A stretch of DNA of 5,081 nucleotides from an uncultured Rhodospirillaceae bacterium (GTDB lineage: Bacteria; Pseudomonadota; Alphaproteobacteria; Rhodospirillales; Magnetospirillaceae): NCBI GenBank assembly GCA_937887565.1, contig CALABS010000004.1, positions 1 through 5,081 on the forward strand. Direction: 5' to 3'. The notes under the pieces are model-generated. The model saw only the letters and a list, made by a program, of their open reading frames with translations, was not told the origin of the DNA and searched no databases. Each line of letters begins with the position of its first letter. The stretch's first letter is position 1. Below are positions 1 through 5,081 of this stretch, in pieces. Made by a program: the position numbers and the translations under genes.

Positions 1-4
1 AGTC

Positions 5-490
5 TCAATCGACGCCAGCAAGGCCGGCTTCAGCGGCCTTCACCGGACGGGTACTTTCCGCCATCGCGCCGTGGATCTCCAACCGCACGCCATCGGTCGC
101 GTCGGCGTCGGGCGTCACCACGATCTTCTCGACCAACTGGCGGATCATCGACGTCGCTTCGTCGCGGATCGTGGGGTCGTTGAGGGCATTGGTGAGGTTG
201 GCGACCTTGCGAGCGTACACCTCGGCGAGGTTGGGCATCAGTTCAACCACGTCATCGGCGCCGGTGGCGAAGCTCGCCAACTCCTCCTCGACCCGCGCCT
301 TTTCCGCCTCGCGCTCGCGCAGACGCTCCATGACCGAAAGCGGCGCGTTGCCCATCTCGACCATGTGCAGGATGTTGCCGATGGCAGCACTGAGTTCGTC
401 CAACCGTTCCCGCAGATGGTCTGACCGGCTCGCGGCCTGACGACGCAGTTCCTTGACCTCGCGCCGGACCTCGGCCTGGAACTGGGCCAT
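5..490 (-). pseudogene. C-terminal fragment of a large serine recombinase
   Basis: Large serine recombinases cut and rejoin DNA at specific sites using an N-terminal catalytic serine domain, followed by a recombinase DNA-binding domain and a coiled-coil tail. Only the tail is present. Read from the ATG at 490 it gives 161 residues: a charged coiled coil (about residues 1-75, containing MGNAPLSVMERLREREAEK) and then the family's conserved end, with NLAEVYARKV, DEATSMIRQLVEKIVVTPDA and LEIHGAMAE, stopping at TGA (7-5). The resolvase domain with its active serine and arginines, and the zinc-ribbon region, are missing. The minus frame stays open upstream to 664, but that part is the antisense of the helicase piece, so homology ends at about 490-504. 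No ribosome-binding site precedes the ATG at 490. I infer a truncated, non-functional remnant of an integrated element. The family call rests on remembered motif similarity. Confidence 0.8.
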
Positions 491-503
491 CGTCGGAATC
501 TGG

Positions 504-2245
504 CGGCAGGTCTCCCACGCCATCAAGGACATTCCCGGCTGGGAGGTGAAGGAGGAGGTCGCGCTGGCCACCTTCTCCTTCGCCAAGTTCCTGATGTGGA
601 AGGATTTGGTCGAGCGCACCGACCAGCTGAAGCAGAACCCGGTGGTCCGCCACCTGATCGACACCCCGCGCGATCCCTATCCCAGCGCCATCGGCTTCGT
701 CGATCCCCGCTCGCTGGACCGCGATCATGGCCCCGACCAGACCTTCTGCCCGCTGCCAGCGGATTCGTCGCAGCTGTCGGCGGTGATGACCGCCGCGCGG
801 GGCAAGGATTTCGTCCTGATCGGCCCGCCCGGCACCGGTAAGAGCCAGACCATCTCGAACCTGATCGCCCAGTGCCTGGCCGAGCGCAAGACGGTACTGT
901 TCGTCTCCGAGAAGATCGCGGCGCTGGACGTGGTATACCGGCGGCTGCGCGAGGTGGGATTGGGCGATTTCTGCCTGGAGCTCCACTCCAACAAGGCCCG
1001 CAAGCTGGACGTCCTGGAACAGTTGCGCCAGGCATGGGACGCCAAGGGCGAGGTGGACGCCGAGGAATGGCGGCGCGAGGCCCAGCGGCTGAAGGCGCTG
1101 CGGGATGAGCTGAACACCTATGTGGAGCACCTGCACCGCAAGCACCGCAACGGCCTGACCGCGTTCACGGCCATCGGGCGCATCCTGGGCGGGGCCGACA
1201 TGCCCCATCTGAAACTGTCCTGGCCGTCGGCCGACGCCCATGACGCGGATGCCTACCGCGACCTGGGCGAACTGGCGGAGCGCCTGGACGTCAACGCCCA
1301 GGCGGTGGGCTCGGTCACCGGCAACCCGCTGGCGCCCATCGCCCATGGCGAGTGGTCGCCGCACTGGAGGGATTCCCTGATTAAGTCCGCCGAGGCGGTG
1401 CCGCTGGCGGTGCAGGAATTGGAAGCCACCGCCGCCGAGTTCCGCACGGCCACCGGCCTGCCCGATGCGGGCCTGGCGCAACGGACGCGTGACGGGTTTA
1501 AGGCCCTGGCCGGCCTGCTGCCCCAGGCCGCCGGGCGCGATTGGCGCTTTGCGCTCAGGCCGGACACCAAGTCTATCGCCATAAGCCTGAGGAACGGGCT
1601 CGACCTGTTGGTCCGCCACCGCGCGCTCATGGAGCAACTGGCCGCGCCCTGGCCTGCCGACGTCGCGGCGGCGGTGCGCAAGGGGATCGACCTGCTGAAC
1701 CGGCACCGGGAGGTCACCGGCCAGTTGTCGGTTCCCTATGCCGACGGCGTGAAGGCTCTGGATGCCGAGCAGCTGAAGGGCGATTGGGACCAGGCGGAGC
1801 GGTCGTGGTTCCTGCCCAAGCTCTTGGGCAAGCGCAAGGTGGAGAAGGCACTTGCCACCTTCATCACCCCCGGCCGCAAGCCCGACCTAGCCGCCGACCT
1901 CGAGCGGCTGGTGACCCTGCGCCGGACGGAGGCTGAACTGGATGCGCTGGAGGCTCTGATCTCCCGCACCGGCGAGCCGTGGACGAATACCGAGGAAATG
2001 GAGGCCGCGCTGCGGTTCCAGTCGGCACTGGCGGCGGCGCGCGAGGTCCAGCCCTGGACCGAGGAGGGATTGTCCGCCGTCGCCGACGGGCGCTGCGGGG
2101 CGCAACGACGCGGTCCTGCGAGGATTCGTTTCGGTCCAGCACGAGAACCGCATCCAGGCGTTCAAGGCGCTGGACGACCGCTTCAACCAGCTGACCAAGG
2201 CCATGATCCGGGCCAGCCTGTGCTCGGAACTGCCGGACAGGGAGG
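504..2245 (+). pseudogene. DUF4011-type SF1 helicase fragment, truncated at both ends and broken
   Basis: Intact relatives are very large superfamily I helicases with an N-terminal DUF4011 domain, often with a C-terminal Vsr-like nuclease or DUF3320 part, and occur in phage-defence loci. What remains starts at RQVSHAIKD (504), passes ALATFSFAKFLMWKDLV (the end of the DUF4011-associated region), a Q-like DSSQLSAV, Walker A GPPGTGKS (822-845) and motif Ia VLFVSEKIAALDVV. A long helical linker follows, with WFLPKLLGKRKVEKAL near 1807-1854. At about 2085-2105 the frame moves by one: ADGRCG in the first frame, then RNDAVLRGFVSVQHENRIQ in the next. The resumed part runs through FNQLTKAMIRASLCSELPD to about 2240. 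Motif II (DEAS-type Walker B) and motifs III-VI are absent, so it cannot be a working helicase. An ATG at 453 would read in, but it lies in antisense recombinase sequence and is fortuitous. Confidence 0.85.
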
Positions 2246-2841
2246 CGCGCAGCCGTCAGATCATCGTCTTCACCCACGATCTCGTATTCTACGACAAGCT
2301 GTGCACTGCGGTAGAGGCCGTCGGCGTGCATCTGGAATTCCACCAGCTGTACTCCCGATCCGACACCAGGACGGCCGGGCATGTGGACCGGGTGCGCAGC
2401 AACTGGAATTCGCAGAAGGTCCGCGACCGAATCTCCGACATCACCACCATGATCCAACGTGCCGCCAAGACCTATTCGGATAGTCCGGCGGCCTATGCGA
2501 TTGAGGCCAAGGGCATTTACGGGCGGATGCGCGATACCTGGGAACGCCTGATCGAAGAGCTGCTTTTCGCCGGTGTCGTCCAAAGGTTCCAGAAGAGCGT
2601 CTCGAGCTTGAGACTCAAGTATTTGACCGCGCATCCGAGGGTGATGAGGCGCATCGAGGCGGGCATGACCAAGACATCGACATTCAGCCACGACAATGCG
2701 CCCGGTTCGTCCGACCATGTCCCGGACCCGGCCGAGATGAAGGCCGACCTCGATGAGCTGAGTGCCCTTGCCGAACTTCTTCGCAAGCATCAACGCGCCA
2801 TCGATGACGGAAAGCCGTCGCCGATCGACGGAGGAGGATGA
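2245..2841 (+). pseudogene. C-terminal fragment of an SMC/ABC-like AAA family ATPase
   Basis: The segment opens with RSRQIIVFTHDLVFYDKL. This is a beta strand followed by a Thr-His-Asp, as in the H-loop (switch) of ABC/SMC-like ATPases; the His codon is at 2275-2277. It continues with a helical tail (EAKGIYGRMRDTWERLIEE, GVVQRFQKSVSSLRLKY) and ends with AGMTKTSTFSHDNAPG, the VPDPAEMKADLDEL stretch and a TGA at 2839-2841. This matches my memory of the C-terminus of AAA_13/COG4694-like defence ATPases, which sense or cut nucleic acid with a partner nuclease. Walker A, the coiled coils, signature motif and Walker B are all missing. The frame is continuous with the second helicase piece, so the join near 2240-2251 makes an in-frame chimera. 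An ATG at 2203 exists inside the helicase piece and lacks a convincing ribosome-binding site. The exact subfamily is uncertain. Confidence 0.72.
2833..2841 (+). promoter_or_regulatory. ATGA stop/start overlap with a GGAGG tract
   Basis: The ATPase fragment ends in GGAGGATGA, where TGA (2839-2841) overlaps an ATG at 2838-2840. ATGA overlaps are common between translationally coupled operon genes. The frame from this ATG runs about 55 codons to a TGA near 3009. Its product (starting MKPTQGQSSGLSW) is not recognisable and is antisense to the minus-strand gene at 2855-3169. I infer either a coincidence or the start scar of a lost partner gene. The GGAGG sits only one base before the ATG, which is too close for an ideal Shine-Dalgarno. 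Confidence 0.25.
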
Positions 2842-2854
2842 AGCCCACCCAGGG

Positions 2855-3169
2855 TCAATCCTCCGGGCTCAGTTGGCTCAGGATGGCGGGCCACTCGTCT
2901 TGGGGGATTTGCCACGAAGTCAGAAACTCTTGCATCTGGGGTCTGGCTCCAAGAGGCATTGCAGTCTCTCGGCCCTTGCATATGTATGTGCGCGACCGGG
3001 TCCGGACATGAGTGGAGCCCTCTTGATCGGTAACCTCAAGGGCCTGCGAGGAAAGCCTGAATTGTGTCCATCCCGGCTGGTCCAGGCGGCCGAAAGCATG
3101 GCTCTGACCATCGATCAGAATGATGCGTGAGGGTTTGAGAATAACTAGCGTGCGTCTGTGGGTGCCCAT
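2855..3169 (-). CDS. small hypothetical protein (104 aa)
   Basis: I do not recognise this protein. From ATG at 3169 it encodes 104 residues: a basic, hydrophobic N-terminus (MGTHRRTLVILKPSRIILI), a central part rich in Thr/Arg (HVRTRSRTYIC) and an acidic C-terminus (WQIPQDEWPAILSQLSPED). There is no signal peptide, clear membrane segment or metal-binding cluster. Amino-acid composition is balanced and protein-like, unlike the Arg/Pro-rich shadow frames. Third-position GC is roughly 65%, visibly lower than in the neighbouring genes, which suggests separate ancestry. It converges on the ATPase fragment, with 13 bases between stops. A purine tract (AAGAAAGGAAAA on the minus strand, about 3182-3193) is better spaced for another ATG at 3177, but that frame ends after ten codons (MAIWAPTDAR). 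The start is therefore uncertain, and a frameshift near the 5' end is possible. Confidence 0.5.
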   Translation of the reverse strand: MGTHRRTLVILKPSRIILIDGQSHAFGRLDQPGWTQFRLSSQALEVTDQEGSTHVRTRSRTYICKGRETAMPLGARPQMQEFLTSWQIPQDEWPAILSQLSPED

Positions 3170-3201
3170 ATAGCCATGAGTTTTCCTTTCTTGCGTCAGT
3201 T

Positions 3202-3230
3202 CCCAGATTGCTCAATGTCTATCGGGTCAA
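3202..3230 (-). promoter_or_regulatory. possible weak promoter for the small minus-strand gene
   Basis: On the minus strand TTGACC (3230-3225) is a good -35 hexamer about 55 bases upstream of the 3169 start. The hexamer 17 bases downstream is TCTGGG, a poor -10. An alpha-type promoter with a relaxed -10 is possible. The call rests almost entirely on the -35 box. Confidence 0.2.
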
Positions 3231-3267
3231 TTCTCGGTGGTTTCAGGCGGTCGCAACCAAGCATTCC

Positions 3268-3300
3268 AAGGCCTTAGCCGTATCCCGGCTAAGGCCTTTT
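3268..3300 (+). terminator. strong intrinsic terminator hairpin
   Basis: AAGGCCTTAGCCG (3268-3280) pairs perfectly with CGGCTAAGGCCTT (3286-3298), giving a 13-bp stem with a TATCC loop and then TTTTC. The T run lies at the plus-strand 3' side; the minus-strand side lacks one, so it should act mainly on rightward transcription. The nearest plus-strand coding piece ends over 400 bases upstream (2841) and the gene at 3169 points the other way. It may end read-through from the left, insulating the gene at 3409, or be the orphan terminator of a deleted gene. Confidence 0.8.
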
Positions 3301-3354
3301 CGATTCCAGATACCACATAGCTACCACGCGAGCGCGTACGAACCGCGCTCTGGG

Positions 3355-3383
3355 TTGCCCGTCCGGGGCGGTGCGGCTACCTT
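3355..3383 (+). promoter_or_regulatory. possible promoter of the DUF6880-like gene
   Basis: TTGCCC (3355-3360) is followed, 17 bases later, by TACCTT (3378-3383). The -35 is reasonable and the -10 weak, as is usual in GC-rich alphaproteobacteria. The site lies after the terminator at 3268-3300 and about 25 bases before the ATG at 3409, a fitting distance for a short leader. No operator-like repeat is evident around it. Confidence 0.35.
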
Positions 3384-3397
3384 CTTCCCGACCATCC

Positions 3398-3405
3398 GGG
3401 GAAGG
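3398..3405 (+). promoter_or_regulatory. ribosome-binding site deciding the start at 3409
   Basis: GGGGAAGG lies three bases before the ATG at 3409. The frame is open further upstream to an ATG at 3208, but translation from there would have to cross the terminator stem at 3268-3298. The protein also starts to look like its family only at MASKTTLNAKNLE, so 3409 is preferred. Confidence 0.6.
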
Positions 3406-3408
3406 CAC

Positions 3409-4854
3409 ATGGCGTCCAAGACCACACTCAACGCGAAAAATCTCGAGGTCCTGGGCGCCGAGCGTCTGGCCGAGTTGCTGATCGAGATCACCACCGGCGA
3501 TGCCGCCGCCAAGCGGCGGCTGCGGCTGGAGCTGACCGGGGCGCAAAGCCCGGCCGAACTGGCGCGCGAGGTGCGCAAGCGGATGGTCACCATTGGCCGC
3601 TCGCGCTCCTTCGTCGACTGGCAGGGAGTGCGGGCGCTGGCCGCCGACCTGGACACCCAGCGCCGGGCCATCGTCGAGACGGTGGCCCAGGCCGACGCCA
3701 AAGAAGCCTTGGACCTGCTGTGGCGGTTCATGGCCCTGGCAAACTCGGTGTTCGCCCGCTGCGACGACAGCAACGGCACCGTCGGCGGCGTCTTCCGCCA
3801 GGCCTGTGCCGATCTGGGGCCGCTTGCCGTGGCGGCGAAACCGCGTCCCGATCTGCTGGCCGACCAGGTCTATGCCGCGCTGGTCGTCAATGATTACGGC
3901 CAGTTCGATGGTTTGATCGAAATTCTCTCCCCGGTTCTCGGCCGCGATGGGCTGGAGCATCTGAAGGTCCGCATCAATGATCTGTCCAATCGTCCGGTGC
4001 CGCGTCCCGCCGACAAGGACCGGGTCCAGATCGGTTGGGGCAGCGGCGGTCCGCTCTATGCCGACGAGATGGCGGAAAGTTCGCGGCGCAGCACGGTGCG
4101 GATGGCGCTGATGGATATCGCCGACGCCCTTGGCGACGTTGATGCCTTCATCGGCCAATACGACGACAGGACCCGCAAGGTGCCGAAGATCGCCGCCGAG
4201 ATCGCCCGCCGGCTGCTGGCGGCGGGGCGGCTCGACGAAGCCTTGCGCACACTGGATGGGGCCGAGCATGGCAAGCCCTCCTCCTGGAACTGGCCCGACT
4301 TCGATTGGGAGGACACCCGCATCGCCGTGCTGGAGGCCCTGGGCCGTGCCGACGATGCCCAGGTGGTGCGCTGGGATTGCTTCCAGCGCTCGCTGTCCGT
4401 CCTCCATCTGCGCGACTATCTCAAGCGCCTGCCCGATTTCGACGAATTCGAGGCCGAGGAAAAGGCGCTCGACTATGCCCAATGCGTCAACGACCTGACC
4501 CAGGCGCTTTATTTCCTGGTGGCTTGGCCGGCGCTGGACCGGGCGGCGGCCCTGGTGATCCATCGTGCCGCGGAATTGGATGGCGACCAGTACGAAATCC
4601 TGCCCCGCGCCGCCGATGCCCTGGCGGCCAAATACCCGCTGGCGGCGACGCTGCTGCTGCGGGCGCTGGTCGACTTCACCCTGACCAAGGCCCGCTCCAG
4701 CCGTTACAAGCACGCCGCCCGCCATCTGGGGGAATGCGCCGGCTTGGCTGCGTCCATTGCCGATTTCGGGGTGTTCGAGCCCCACGATGTCTATATTGCC
4801 CGTCTGCGGCGGGAGCATGGGCGCAAGGAATCGTTCTGGCGTCTGCTCGGGTGA
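3409..4854 (+). CDS. DUF6880-like protein of unknown function (481 aa)
   Basis: The protein begins MASKTTLNAKNLEVLGAERL, which I recall as the typical start of DUF6880 proteins in alphaproteobacteria. It is predicted to be cytosolic, with no signal peptide or membrane segments. Residues 1-130 are helical and charged and include RKRMVTIGRSRSFVDWQ and RCDDSNGT (117-124). NDYGQFDGLIEIL starts at 161. The middle and C-terminal halves form TPR-like helical pairs (LLAAGRLDEALRTLDGAE), then a tryptophan-rich WNWPDFDWED (293-302). The end, SSRYKHAARHLGECAGLA then VYIARLRREHGRKESFW, is an ending also seen in some SWIM zinc-finger proteins. No catalytic motif is visible and no biochemical role is known to me. 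It is a complete single gene between its own likely promoter and a downstream hairpin, so it is probably monocistronic. Strong G/C third-position bias suggests a gene well adapted to the host. The family assignment is from memory and is fairly confident; a protein-interaction role is only inferred from the helical repeats. Confidence 0.88.
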   Translation: MASKTTLNAKNLEVLGAERLAELLIEITTGDAAAKRRLRLELTGAQSPAELAREVRKRMVTIGRSRSFVDWQGVRALAADLDTQRRAIVETVAQADAKEALDLLWRFMALANSVFARCDDSNGTVGGVFRQACADLGPLAVAAKPRPDLLADQVYAALVVNDYGQFDGLIEILSPVLGRDGLEHLKVRINDLSNRPVPRPADKDRVQIGWGSGGPLYADEMAESSRRSTVRMALMDIADALGDVDAFIGQYDDRTRKVPKIAAEIARRLLAAGRLDEALRTLDGAEHGKPSSWNWPDFDWEDTRIAVLEALGRADDAQVVRWDCFQRSLSVLHLRDYLKRLPDFDEFEAEEKALDYAQCVNDLTQALYFLVAWPALDRAAALVIHRAAELDGDQYEILPRAADALAAKYPLAATLLLRALVDFTLTKARSSRYKHAARHLGECAGLAASIADFGVFEPHDVYIARLRREHGRKESFWRLLG

Positions 4855-4887
4855 GGCCAAAGGGCCAAGGGGGGGATGAGAAGGCGT

Positions 4888-5016
4888 TCATGTCATTCTG
4901 GGGTCGATGGTCGCCAGAATGACGTTCTTGATATCAGCGAAACTATCGATCCGCCGGCTAATGCCAAGGCTCAGTAATCAGAACCCACGTGCCCATTGGC
5001 GCCATCCGATGGACAT
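4888..5016 (-). pseudogene. possible minus-strand gene remnant with an in-frame TGA
   Basis: On the minus strand an ATG at 5016, preceded by AGGAAG about three bases upstream, reads MSIGWRQWARGF and then TGA (4980-4978). The same frame continues with LLSLGISRRIDSF, then ADIKNVILATIDPRMT, to TGA at 4890-4888. The second stretch has a protein-like mix of hydrophobic and charged residues and would converge on the DUF6880-like gene. I do not recognise it. It could be the 3' end of a gene cut by the repeat at 5026-5081, or chance. The plus strand also offers a 33-codon ORF (4876-4977) after a G-rich tract, which is no more convincing. Confidence 0.2.
4890..4932 (+). terminator. hairpin, probable terminator of the DUF6880-like gene
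   Basis: ATGTCATTCTGG (4890-4901) pairs with CCAGAATGACGT (4914-4925), with one T-G wobble, around a 12-base loop, 35 bases after the stop at 4854. The following TCTTGAT is a weak T tract, so termination may be inefficient or need Rho. The same bases also lie inside a possible minus-strand gene remnant (4888-5016). Confidence 0.45.
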
Positions 5017-5025
5017 GATCTTCCT

Positions 5026-5081
5026 GAGAGGCTGTTTGAAAAAGGCTTGAGCGCCTGAGGCGGGCGTGATTCAAGCTGTCG
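5026..5081. mobile_element. possible insertion-sequence end, cut by the window edge
   Basis: GAGAGGCTGTTTGAAAAAGG resembles the terminal inverted repeats of several IS5/IS1182-like elements, which often begin with a GGCTGTTTGAAAAA-type sequence. Just inside is a nested inverted repeat: GCTTGA (5045-5050) with TCAAGC (5071-5076), enclosing CGCC-TGA-GGCG (5052-5062). Structured subterminal DNA of this kind fits an IS edge. No transposase is visible because the window ends, so the boundary and family are inference. Confidence 0.35.

Noticed and set aside
252..1706. Long minus-strand open frame (484 codons) opposite the helicase piece
   Set aside because: It is rich in Gln, Gly and Arg with no recognisable motif, and is the mirror of a clear helicase frame. 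Long antisense frames are expected in GC-rich DNA.
453..2483. One 676-residue plus-strand protein from the ATG at 453
   Set aside because: Its first 17 codons are antisense recombinase, and after about 2100 it leaves the helicase/ATPase frame and becomes an Arg/Gly/Pro/Gln-rich shadow.
3294..3310. tRNA T-arm-like TTCGATTCC motif, possible tRNA or attachment site
   Set aside because: The flanking bases do not form the 5-bp T stem and there is no acceptor or anticodon arm. The motif overlaps the terminator tail.
3309..3327. TACCAC repeated twice (TACCACATAGCTACCAC) as a recombination core
   Set aside because: Two 6-base copies are too short to distinguish from chance, and no integrase gene is adjacent.
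3208..3408. N-terminal extension of the DUF6880-like protein from an ATG at 3208
   Set aside because: It would translate through the terminator stem, lacks family resemblance, and a good ribosome-binding site precedes 3409.
3289..4860. Long minus-strand open frame (523 codons) opposite the DUF6880-like gene
   Set aside because: It is antisense to a well-supported gene, low in complexity (Gln/Gly/Arg-rich) and begins without a convincing ribosome-binding site.
1..5081. CRISPR array, rRNA, tRNA or riboswitch
   Set aside because: I saw no regularly spaced repeats and no sequence fitting these RNA classes on either strand.

Overview
This 5.1 kb GC-rich window (coding regions dominated by G/C third positions) looks like an accessory or defence-island segment from an alphaproteobacterium. 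The serine-recombinase tail and the DUF6880-type protein point towards Rhodospirillales/Magnetospirillum-like organisms, but that placement is inferred from remembered family flavour, not a search.

Left half (1-2841): a graveyard of joined gene pieces. On the minus strand (5-490) lies the C-terminal third of a large serine recombinase, with its catalytic part gone. At about 490-504 it is joined to the middle of a DUF4011-type superfamily I helicase on the plus strand (504-about 2245), which keeps the Q-like region, Walker A and motif Ia. The helicase is broken near 2085-2105, where the frame changes from codons starting at positions divisible by 3 to the next frame. It resumes for about 45 residues and is then fused in frame, near 2240-2251, to the C-terminal 200 residues of an SMC/ABC-like AAA ATPase that ends at 2841. 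Reading frames are clean on both sides of every join, so loss seems to be by large, fairly recent deletions rather than slow decay. An ATGA stop/start overlap with a purine-rich tract at the ATPase end may be the scar of an operon partner that is no longer there.

Middle (2842-3408): a small uncharacterised minus-strand ORF (2855-3169) with lower third-position GC than its neighbours. After it comes a strong plus-strand intrinsic terminator (3268-3300) that has no obvious plus-strand gene in front of it, then a plausible promoter for the next gene.

Right half (3409-4854): one intact gene of 481 codons, a DUF6880-like helical cytosolic protein of unknown function, followed by a hairpin that may terminate it. 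The last 200 bases hold a possible minus-strand gene remnant interrupted by TGA and, at 5026-5081, a sequence resembling the end of an insertion sequence.

No intact novel system can be supported here. The genes that look functional are the DUF6880-like gene and, less certainly, the small minus-strand gene. The helicase, ATPase and recombinase pieces are best read as remains of a defence/mobile island.
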